Assembly (NCBI GenBank): GCA_035524795.1
Contig: DATKOF010000001.1
Span: 1 to 64,000 of the forward strand
Source: DATKOF01 sp035524795
GTDB taxonomy: Bacteria > Pseudomonadota > Gammaproteobacteria > Burkholderiales > SG8-41
Reading direction: 5' to 3'
DNA length: 64,000 nt
Part shown: positions 46,594 through 53,323 of the stretch, in pieces
How the letters are laid out: each line of letters opens with the position of its first letter
Numbering within the stretch: the first letter of the stretch is position 1
Notes under the pieces: generated by a model
Database searches by the model: none
Told to the model about the DNA's origin: nothing
The model's input: only the letters and a program-made list of their open reading frames with translations
Position numbers and translations under genes: made by a program

Positions 46594-49410
46594 ATGAACG
46601 ACATCAAAATCCGCGGCGCGCGCACGCACAACCTGAAGAACATCAATCTCGATCTGCCTCGCCAGCGTCTGATCGTAATCACCGGGTTGTCCGGCTCCGG
46701 CAAGTCATCGCTCGCGTTCGACACGCTTTACGCCGAAGGCCAGCGCCGCTACGTCGAATCGCTGTCGGCCTACGCGCGCCAGTTCCTGCAGCTGATGGAA
46801 AAGCCCGACGTCGACCTGATCGAGGGGCTGTCGCCGGCGATTTCGATCGAGCAGAAGGCGACCAGCCACAATCCGCGCTCGACGGTCGGCACTGTCACCG
46901 AAATTCACGACTATCTGCGCCTGCTGTTCGCGCGCGTCGGCGACCCCTACTGTCCGGACCACAACATCCTGCTGCAGGCGCAGAGCGTGTCGCAAATGGT
47001 CGACCACGTGCTGCAACTGCCGGCGGACACGCGGCTGATGATCCTGTCGCCGCTGATCGTCGGCCGCAAGGGCGAACAGGCCGACCTGTTCGACGGTCTG
47101 CGCGCGCAGGGTTTCGTGCGCGTGCGCATCGACGGCAAGGTGCACGAGATCGACGCGCTGCCGAAGCTGAAGAAGAACGTCAAGCACACGATCGAGATCG
47201 TGATCGACCGCCTCAAGGTGCGGCCCGAGCTGAAGCAGCGGATCGCCGAATCGTTCGAGACCGCGCTGCGCCACGCCGACGGCCGCGCGCTCGCAGTCGA
47301 GATGGATTCCGGCAACGAGCATCTGTTCTCGGCCAGGTTCGCGTGCCCGGTATGCAGCTATTCGCTGCCCGAGCTCGAACCGCGGCTGTTCTCGTTCAAC
47401 AACCCGATGGGCGCGTGCCCGAAGTGCGACGGTCTCGGCCAGATCAGCTTCTTCGACCCCAGGCGCGTCGTCGCCTATCCGCATCTGTCGCTCGCCGCCG
47501 GCGCGATCAAGGGCTGGGACCGGCGCAACCAGTTCTATTTCCAGATGCTGCAGTCGCTCGCGCAGCACTACCGCTTCGATATCGAAACGCCGTTCGAAGA
47601 CCTGCCGCAGACGGTGCAGAACATCGTGCTCAACGGTTCGGGACGCGACAAGATCAAGTTCAACTATTTCGGCGAGAACGGCAGCAAATACCAGCGCGAG
47701 CACGCGTTCGAGGGCATTCTGCCCAACCTCGAACGACGTTACCGCGAGACTGATTCGCTCGCGGTGCGCGAGGAACTCGCAAAATATCTGAACAGCCAGC
47801 CGTGCCCCGAGTGTGGCGGCACGCGGCTGCGGCGCGAGGCGCGCCACGTGCGCGTCGCCAAACAGACGATCTATGAGCTGTCGGCGCTGCCGCTGAAGCA
47901 GGCGGCGGATTTTTTCGGCAAACTCAAATTCGCCGGCGCGCGCCATGCGATCGCCGACAAGATCGTCAAGGAAATCGTCAGCCGCCTCGCCTTTCTCAAC
48001 GACGTCGGGCTCGACTACCTGTCGCTCGACCGCTCGGCCGACACGCTGTCCGGCGGCGAGGCGCAGCGCATCCGGCTCGCCAGCCAGATCGGCTCCGGCC
48101 TGACCGGCGTCATGTACGTGCTCGACGAGCCGTCGATCGGCCTGCATCAGCGCGACAACTCGCGGCTGCTCGGCACGCTGAAGCACCTGCGCGACCTCGG
48201 CAACACCGTGATCGTCGTCGAACACGATCAGGACGCGATCGAGAACGCCGACCATGTGGTCGACATCGGGCTCGGCGCCGGCGAGCACGGCGGCCGCGTC
48301 ATCGCGCAGGGCACGCCGGCCGCGATCCGCAGGAACGCCGAATCGCTGACCGGCCAGTATCTGGCCGGCAAGCGCCGCATCGAAGTGCCGGCGCTGCGCC
48401 ATCCGCCGGACCCCAAGCGCCTGCTGGTGCTCAAGGGCGCGCGCGGCAACAACCTGAAGAACGTGACGGTGCAGCTGCCGGTTGGCCTGCTGATCTGCGT
48501 CACCGGCGTTTCGGGTTCCGGCAAATCGACGCTGGTCAACGACACGCTCTACAACGCCGCCGCGCAGCACCTTTACGGCGGCACGGCCGAGCCCGCGCCG
48601 CACGACGCGATCGAGGGTCTCGATCATTTCGACAAGGTGGTCAACGTCGATCAGAGTCCGATCGGCCGCACGCCGCGCTCCAATCCGGCGACCTACACCG
48701 GACTGTTCACCCCGATCCGCGACCTGTTCGCCGGCGTGCCGCTGGCGCGCGAGCGCGGCTACGGGCCGGGGCGCTTCTCGTTCAACGTCAAGGGCGGGCG
48801 CTGCGAGGCCTGCCAGGGCGACGGCGTGCTGAAAGTCGAGATGCACTTCCTGCCCGACATCTATGTGCCGTGCGACGTCTGCCACGGCCAGCGCTACAAC
48901 CGCGAGACGCTCGAAGTCCGCTACAAGGACAAAAACATCAGCGAGGTGCTCGGCATGACCGTCGAGCAGGCGGCGGAATTCTTCGGCGCGGTGCCGGCGG
49001 TCGCGCGCAAGCTGCACACGCTGCTCGACGTTGGCCTCGGCTACATCACGCTCGGCCAGAGCGCGACCACGCTGTCGGGCGGCGAGGCGCAGCGCGTCAA
49101 GCTCGCGCTCGAACTGTCGAAGCGCGACACCGGCCGCACGCTCTACATCCTCGACGAGCCGACCACCGGCCTGCACTTCCACGACATCGACCTGCTGCTG
49201 CGCGTGCTGCACCGGCTGCGCGACCACGGCAACACCGTCGTCGTCATCGAGCATAATCTCGATGTCATCAAGACCGCCGACTGGATCATCGACCTCGGCC
49301 CCGAAGGCGGCAACGGCGGCGGCCGCATCATCGCCGAAGGCACGCCCGAGGATGTCGCCGACAACAAGGCCAGCTTCACCGGCCACTATCTGAAACCGGT
49401 GCTCGACTGA
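46594..49410 (+). CDS. uvrA: Excinuclease ABC subunit A
   Basis: A 938-residue UvrA. Two ABC modules: Walker A GLSGSGKSSLAFDTL and GVSGSGKSTLVNDTL, signatures LSGGEAQRIRLASQIG and LSGGEAQRVKLALELS. Zinc fingers are CPVC with CPKC, CPEC, and CEAC with CDVCHG. It recognises DNA lesions with UvrB in nucleotide excision repair. The start MNDIKIRGARTHNLKN at 46594 fits the family; no ribosome site is obvious, and the leader would be about 16 bases. Confidence 0.97.
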   Translation: MNDIKIRGARTHNLKNINLDLPRQRLIVITGLSGSGKSSLAFDTLYAEGQRRYVESLSAYARQFLQLMEKPDVDLIEGLSPAISIEQKATSHNPRSTVGTVTEIHDYLRLLFARVGDPYCPDHNILLQAQSVSQMVDHVLQLPADTRLMILSPLIVGRKGEQADLFDGLRAQGFVRVRIDGKVHEIDALPKLKKNVKHTIEIVIDRLKVRPELKQRIAESFETALRHADGRALAVEMDSGNEHLFSARFACPVCSYSLPELEPRLFSFNNPMGACPKCDGLGQISFFDPRRVVAYPHLSLAAGAIKGWDRRNQFYFQMLQSLAQHYRFDIETPFEDLPQTVQNIVLNGSGRDKIKFNYFGENGSKYQREHAFEGILPNLERRYRETDSLAVREELAKYLNSQPCPECGGTRLRREARHVRVAKQTIYELSALPLKQAADFFGKLKFAGARHAIADKIVKEIVSRLAFLNDVGLDYLSLDRSADTLSGGEAQRIRLASQIGSGLTGVMYVLDEPSIGLHQRDNSRLLGTLKHLRDLGNTVIVVEHDQDAIENADHVVDIGLGAGEHGGRVIAQGTPAAIRRNAESLTGQYLAGKRRIEVPALRHPPDPKRLLVLKGARGNNLKNVTVQLPVGLLICVTGVSGSGKSTLVNDTLYNAAAQHLYGGTAEPAPHDAIEGLDHFDKVVNVDQSPIGRTPRSNPATYTGLFTPIRDLFAGVPLARERGYGPGRFSFNVKGGRCEACQGDGVLKVEMHFLPDIYVPCDVCHGQRYNRETLEVRYKDKNISEVLGMTVEQAAEFFGAVPAVARKLHTLLDVGLGYITLGQSATTLSGGEAQRVKLALELSKRDTGRTLYILDEPTTGLHFHDIDLLLRVLHRLRDHGNTVVVIEHNLDVIKTADWIIDLGPEGGNGGGRIIAEGTPEDVADNKASFTGHYLKPVLD

Positions 49411-49507
49411 AGCGGAACGCGGTTGACGACGGGGTTTGAAACGACGCTGGCATAGGAATATGATTTGAAGCCTGTTCCCTTGTATCGTTCTGATAATGGA
49501 GGCGCAG

Positions 49508-50074
49508 ATGGCCAGCCGCAGGAAAACCAGCGCAAAGACGAAAACCGGGACCAAGCACAAGAAGAAAGCGCCGGCCAGGAAACCGGCAGCGCGCAGCAAA
49601 CCTGCCACCAAGGCACGCAAAAAAGCCGCTGCGAAAAAAACGGCGGCGCGCCGCGCACCGGCAAAAAAAGCGAAAGCAGGAACGAAGGCCAAGACCAGAC
49701 CGGTCGCGCGGCCGGCTGCAACCGCCCCCGCTATCCGTCCTGCGGCGCCTGCTCCGCGTCCGGTGGCGCCTGCCATCCGCCCGGCTCCGGCAGCGACAAA
49801 GCCGCCGATCACCCTGCCCGCGCATCCCGGCATGCGCATCGGCGTCGTCACCCATTACTTCGGCCATCTGTCGGTCGCGGTAATCAAGATCGAGCAGGGA
49901 ACGCTGCGCGTCGGCGACGCGATCCACATCAAGGGCCACACCACGGACTTCAATCAACGTGTGCAATCACTGCAGGTCGAGCATCAGCCGGTCAGCGAAG
50001 TCGGACGAAACGACGATTTCGGCATCAAGGTGACCGACCATGTGCGCGAGGGAGATGTCGTTTACAAAGTATGA
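49508..50074 (+). CDS. Histone H1-like Lys/Ala-rich tail fused to a translation-factor (EF-Tu domain 2-like) barrel
   Basis: A 188-residue protein in two parts. Residues 1-65 are a Lys/Ala/Arg-rich tail like bacterial H1 homologues (KKAAAKKTAARRAPAKKAKA); 66-105 is an Ala/Pro linker. Residues 108-188 (MRIGVVTHYFGHLSVAVIKI... to EGDVVYKV) form a beta-barrel resembling domain 2 of EF-Tu/IF2, including GTLRVGDAIHIKG. GGAGG lies five bases before the ATG. It may bind nucleic acid through the tail. The barrel alone exists as a short family; the fusion role is unknown. Confidence 0.75.
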   Translation: MASRRKTSAKTKTGTKHKKKAPARKPAARSKPATKARKKAAAKKTAARRAPAKKAKAGTKAKTRPVARPAATAPAIRPAAPAPRPVAPAIRPAPAATKPPITLPAHPGMRIGVVTHYFGHLSVAVIKIEQGTLRVGDAIHIKGHTTDFNQRVQSLQVEHQPVSEVGRNDDFGIKVTDHVREGDVVYKV

Positions 50075-50082
50075 TGGGCACA

Positions 50083-50118
50083 GACGAATAGCCTCGCGCT
50101 TCAGGAAAACTATTCGTC
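50083..50118. repeat. Inverted repeat after the H1-like gene
   Basis: GACGAATAG (50083-50091) and CTATTCGTC (50110-50118) form a 9-bp stem with an 18-base loop, nine bases past the stop codon. No T-run follows on either strand, so it may be a structural or rho-dependent end rather than a classic terminator. Confidence 0.5.
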
Positions 50119-50155
50119 GGATTTGGAAAAGCAAGCAGCGTAAAAAACAAGTGGC

Positions 50156-50185
50156 AATGTCTGCTTTCGACCCTAAGCAGACATT
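50156..50185. repeat. Palindromic repeat, copy 1
   Basis: AATGTCTGCTT and AAGCAGACATT are perfect 11-bp arms around an 8-base loop (TCGACCCT). A related copy with the same loop length lies at 52314-52337. Repeats of this look, read through as SAFDPKQT-like peptides, are scattered in many environmental genomes. This one abuts the outer attC site. Confidence 0.7.
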
Positions 50186-50260
50186 CAACGCCCGCGCTCA
50201 GGGGCGCAGACCAGCAAAGCGCAGCGGCTGGCCTGCGCCACCTGCAGCGCGATGTTAGAA
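50183..50260 (-). repeat. attC site closing the Ntn-hydrolase cassette
   Basis: Read on the minus strand it runs from inverse core TTCTAAC (50260-50254) to core GTTGAAT (50189-50183), 78 bases. The stem pairs CGCGCT/AGCGCG, CAGG/CCTG, GGCGCAG/CTGCGCC and GCCAGC/GCTGGT. Unpaired G and T on one side match the extrahelical bases that orient attC. The core agrees perfectly with GTTRRRY. Confidence 0.85.
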
Positions 50261-50262
50261 GG

Positions 50263-51063
50263 CTACATACCGAATGTAGAGAATGGGTCAATGTACGGGA
50301 ACCCGGGCACGAAGCTAGCGTGACCGGCCATGAATTCCTTGCTGTTGAGATCCAGCGCACCTCTCCAATAATGGACACCGTCGCCTAGCTCAACGATGCC
50401 ATAGACAACAAAGCCAGAATCCCTGAAGCATCCATACTGAATATGGCCGCCAATGGTTGGGACGCTCTCGTCACTGATAACTGATCTTAGGACGTTCATA
50501 TAGTCAAGATCTTCGGGGTTTTGGGGCAACATTTGCTCAGCGAGTGTTGCTCCCGATCCAAGGAAGCAGTAATTCTTGTCAGTCAGAACCTCCGTAAGCG
50601 TATGCGTGTTCGAATCGTCCGTCGCGAGATGGAACACGCGTAGCGCCTTCTTTTGCGTGCAACGACCACCGACAAGAATACCCGCTCGTCCATGTGGACC
50701 CAGGGCGGTACGGCACACCTCCAGCGAGACCAGCTTGTACGCCGTGAATACGAAGCTGGCGATACCGCTCATGCTTGTATCGGTGTAGCCAGGCGCATGT
50801 TGTAGGCTCTTGAGGACCTCAACCACCGACTCTTTGATCATCAGTGAATTCACTGCGCTTCCGGCGAAGCACATCCCAAGCTCTGTACTCAGCGCGACGT
50901 CCCTCTGAGTGCTACTTCCGTCTTGGGCGGGATTCAAGATCGTAAGCGGAAGGCTCAGCACTTTGATACCCACGTCGGCGTAAGAATTGCGAGCGACGGT
51001 CAGTCGCGAATCTGACGCGAAATGAACGGTACCGTTGCTTCTCCACGCCATGCAAAGTGTCAT
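50263..51063 (-). CDS. Proteasome/HslV-like Ntn hydrolase, cassette-borne
   Basis: A 266-residue protein. After removal of Met it begins with Thr (TLCMAWRSNGTVHFASDSRL). Counting from Thr1, Asp falls at 17, Arg at 19 and Lys at 33 (GIK), the same frame as HslV and proteasome beta subunits (T1, D17, K33). Further matches are MCFAGSAVNSLMIKE, FLGSGATLAEQML and a C-terminal ESVPTIGGHIQYG. There is no propeptide, as in HslV. The start ATG 51063 has AGGA seven bases before it. No unfoldase gene is near. Protease activity is inferred. Confidence 0.68.
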   Translation of the reverse strand: MTLCMAWRSNGTVHFASDSRLTVARNSYADVGIKVLSLPLTILNPAQDGSSTQRDVALSTELGMCFAGSAVNSLMIKESVVEVLKSLQHAPGYTDTSMSGIASFVFTAYKLVSLEVCRTALGPHGRAGILVGGRCTQKKALRVFHLATDDSNTHTLTEVLTDKNYCFLGSGATLAEQMLPQNPEDLDYMNVLRSVISDESVPTIGGHIQYGCFRDSGFVVYGIVELGDGVHYWRGALDLNSKEFMAGHASFVPGFPYIDPFSTFGM

Positions 51064-51078
51064 GTATCTATCCTGACC

Positions 51079-51155
51079 TTCTAACAACTAAGCTGATCGG
51101 CCGTGCCGGCGCCGCCGCAGGACGGCACTGGACACAGTTGAGCGCGGGGTTAGGC
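51079..51155 (-). repeat. attC site closing the membrane-protein cassette
   Basis: Minus strand from inverse core GCCTAAC (51155-51149) to core GTTAGAA (51085-51079), 77 bases. The stem contains CAACT/AGTTG and GTGCCG/CGGCAC around a GC-rich loop. The TAA stop of the upstream gene lies inside GCCTAAC, as is common in cassettes. The last core base is A rather than a pyrimidine. Confidence 0.78.
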
Positions 51156-51629
51156 GGCGTCCGCGCCGAAGTCGGGCGCTTGTGATCGTGGTGAATATGC
51201 ATCTAAGGCAGCCTCTGTTGCAGAGTGCATACGCATTCCGAGGAGTATGCCCATGCTTTCGAACGTGGAGAGAATGAAATAGATTTCTTTTACGCAACCT
51301 TTGACCGATTGTGAGTAGGGCCCATCTTCAATTCGAGCGAGATAGTTCAAAAAGTCATCGTGGGCATGCTCCCGTTTTGGGAAGTTGTTCGCACGCAGGA
51401 GCCCGAGAAACTTGTTCACCGTAAACTTCCGTCCATACAGCCGCCACGAGAGAACGGAGCCAAGCGTTTCGATAAGGCTGAAGAAAAGCCTCACGGCAGC
51501 CAGCACGCCGAAGGCGCTCCAAAACTGGCGTGCTCCCCCATCGACCAGGGCCATGTACGCCCACGAGACCATGAAGTATGGAACAAAGGCGAATAGCCCC
51601 ATGATGATGCGGGCGCGTGCGTCATTCAT
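51150..51629 (-). CDS. Cassette-borne small membrane protein of unknown function
   Basis: A 159-residue protein: two N-terminal membrane helices (IIMGLFAFVPYFMVSWAYMA and FWSAFGVLAAVRLFFSLIET), then a charged cytoplasmic part (VNKFLGLLRANNFPKREHAH, HDDFLNYLARIEDG) and a third weakly hydrophobic segment near IYFILSTFESMGILLG. AGGAGGGAGG precedes the ATG. I do not recognise the family. Its GC content is lower than the core genes, which fits its cassette setting. Confidence 0.72.
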   Translation of the reverse strand: MNDARARIIMGLFAFVPYFMVSWAYMALVDGGARQFWSAFGVLAAVRLFFSLIETLGSVLSWRLYGRKFTVNKFLGLLRANNFPKREHAHDDFLNYLARIEDGPYSQSVKGCVKEIYFILSTFESMGILLGMRMHSATEAALDAYSPRSQAPDFGADAA

Positions 51630-51698
51630 GTAGCCTCCCTCCTGTTATTGGTCCGCCGCCCCACGAATTCGATCAATTCGCGACCCGATAGGTCGGCG

Positions 51699-52021
51699 TG
51701 GCCTGACTGCTTTTTAGTGCCAAGTTTTGTGAGAGCCTACTGCATAATTTTCGGTTGTTCAATTGTTGCTGGTTTTGTGCTGCAAGCCTGTGGTGCTGGC
51801 GGACGGTAACCCAATGAACTGTGCGGCCGTTTCGTGTTGTAGTGGTTCCTCCATTGTTCGATGATGACCTGGGCCTCCTTCAGGCTGTAGAAGATTTCCT
51901 GATTCAAACACTCATCCCTTAGTTTGCCATTGAAGCTTTCGTTATAGCCGTTTTCCCATGGGCTGCCAGGTTCGATGTAAAGCGTGTGGCTACCGATCGA
52001 CTTCAGCCAGCCTCTGACGAT
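51699..52021 (-). mobile_element. IS3-family remnant 1 (transposase C-terminus plus IS end)
   Basis: An IS-end sequence TGGCCTGACTG starts at 51699. The minus strand then encodes the last 90-odd codons of an OrfB transposase, stop at 51737: GSPWENGYNESFNGKLRDEC and QWRNHYNTKRPHSSLGYRPP. It carries the final Glu of the DDE triad, but the front of the gene is gone, cut by remnant 2. Non-functional. Confidence 0.85.
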
Positions 52022-52271
52022 TGGCCTGACCGATTTTTAGTGCCAAGTTATGTGAGAGCCTACTGCATAAGTTTCGGTTGTTCAAATGCTGCTGGTTTTG
52101 TGCTGTAAGCCTGTGGTGCCGGCGGGCGATAACCCAATGAACTGTGCGGGCGCCGGGTGTTGTAGTGGTTCCTCCATTGTTCGATGATGACCTGGGCCTC
52201 CTTCAGACTGTAGAAGATTTCTCCGTTTAAAAGTTCGTCCCGCAGTTTGCCGTTGAAGGATTCGCAGTAGC
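52022..52271 (-). mobile_element. IS3-family remnant 2 (shorter transposase C-terminus)
   Basis: It begins with the same kind of end (TGGCCTGAC at 52022) and encodes ESFNGKLRDELLNGEIFYSL to PQAYSTKPAAFEQPKLMQ, stop at 52060. It is closely similar to remnant 1 but is truncated after about 70 codons at the ESFNG region, where remnant 3 starts. Non-functional. Confidence 0.85.
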
Positions 52272-52305
52272 TGACCTGACTGGGTTTTAGGTCCAAGTTA
52301 ATTGA
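52272..52305 (-). mobile_element. IS end remnant 3
   Basis: TGACCTGACTGGGTTTTAG (52272-52290) followed by GTCCAAGTT resembles the terminal sequence of remnants 1 and 2 (CTGAC...TTTTAGTGCCAAGTT). Only the end is left; no transposase sequence follows. Confidence 0.6.
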
Positions 52306-52313
52306 GATTAAGC

Positions 52314-52337
52314 GTCTGCTTCTGGCCGAAAGCGGAC
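52314..52337. repeat. Palindromic repeat, copy 2
   Basis: GTCTGCTT and AAGCGGAC pair (one G:T) around an 8-base loop CTGGCCGA, matching the geometry of the copy at 50156-50185. The arms are shorter and less perfect. Lies just past the last IS end remnant. Confidence 0.6.
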
Positions 52338-52464
52338 ACTTTCAAATTGTGCAGTGTAACGCGAGACGAATCTTCGCGCGGCCAGGAACTGATTAACCGT
52401 AATTCGGTTGGAACAATGATCGGGACGCCGCTTATTCTCAACCCGACTCGCCAACTGCCGAAAC

Positions 52465-52770
52465 TCAAAACTCCCAGAACGTGAGCGCCAGGTACACCGC
52501 TGAAAAGAACACGATCTCCGAAATCGTGCAGGCCAGCAATACCCAGCACACACAGGACAGCACCGGATAATGGATGTTTGCCAGCCAGGCGCCCGCAGTG
52601 GTCATCACCAGCGCAACGACTGTCCAGTTGGCAATGTAGTGGGGCAGACATCCGCGGGCCGCCCGGTTATGCCGATATGCGGCCGCGCGCTCCAACGAAT
52701 TCCCCCTCGACGTGTCATGGAAAACGCCGATCGGCCACAGCCAGTTTCGAATTGCGAAAACAAATTTCAT
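52465..52770 (-). CDS. Hypothetical membrane protein
   Basis: A 101-residue protein starting MKFVFAIRNWLWPIGVFHDT, then NSLERAAAYRHNRAARGCLP and two membrane helices (IANWTVVALVMTTAGAWLAN and SCVCWVLLACTISEIVFFSA). The RNWLWPxGxFxD and ERAAAYRHNR pattern recurs in small betaproteobacterial proteins I have seen without function. An in-frame TTG at 52782 is an alternative start. It may mark the return to core chromosome after the IS remnants. Confidence 0.6.
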   Translation of the reverse strand: MKFVFAIRNWLWPIGVFHDTSRGNSLERAAAYRHNRAARGCLPHYIANWTVVALVMTTAGAWLANIHYPVLSCVCWVLLACTISEIVFFSAVYLALTFWEF

Positions 52771-52782
52771 TTTCTGCTGCAA

Positions 52783-53323
52783 TCGCAGCGTCGAACCACC
52801 TCCCTCACCGTGTACCCGGGCGTTCTTCCGATACTCGCGCCCTTGATGCGGCCGGTTCCGGTCAAAGCTTACTCCATCAAGTCAGGCCGTCAAGGTTTGC
52901 CCGGCCCCTGTTTGGCCTCGATGTAATCTCCGGTAAAAACCGCCGTTTCCGTTCGATTCACCTGGCATTAAAAAATGCATTTGTCGAAAAGTGCATACGC
53001 CGGAATCAGAGGCGGTAACCGATCTTCAAAACAATGGCTCAGCGTCCCGATGAAAACCCGAAGCACCATCATGAAGCATATTTTGCCGTCATGACCAATC
53101 CTGGAGCGGCATATTTTTAAAGTGGCATTGATCAGATTAAATAATTCTGTGGTCTGCATCTTGCTTGATTTCAAACAGGGAGAAAAAGCAGTCTGCGTTT
53201 TTCGATCTCCGGAAAGGAAAAATAAAAACGGGTTGTTACAAAAATGGTTTGTTAGTGTCCTCTGGAAAGCATGTCGGGATCGTGCCCTTAAATCGGGATA
53301 AATAACGAAGGGAGGAGGGTCAC
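52783..53323. other. Intergenic region upstream of amt
   Basis: About 540 bases without a supported gene. A minus-strand frame (52968-53420) overlaps amt and has no family resemblance. The last 200 bases are AT-rich and should contain the amt promoter; I found no convincing sigma-54 (TGGCAC-N5-TTGC) or NtrC site by eye. Confidence 0.4.

Larger units (their letters stand above)
50183..51155 (-). mobile_element. Integron-type cassette segment without integrase (CALIN-like)
   Basis: On the minus strand the order is gene (51629-51150), attC, gene (51063-50265), attC. Both attC sites show core and inverse core sequences and long stems. The inverse core of the outer site (TTCTAAC) is complementary to the core closing the inner site (GTTAGAA), as expected for a cassette's two ends. 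No integrase gene or attI is present. The upstream end meets IS remnants at about 51700. Confidence 0.78.

Noticed and set aside
51630..51710. A third attC or an attI site upstream of the membrane-protein cassette
   Set aside because: GCCTGAC at 51702-51708 differs by one base from the expected GCCTAAC, but it is also part of the IS end repeated at 52022 and 52272, and no stem is present.
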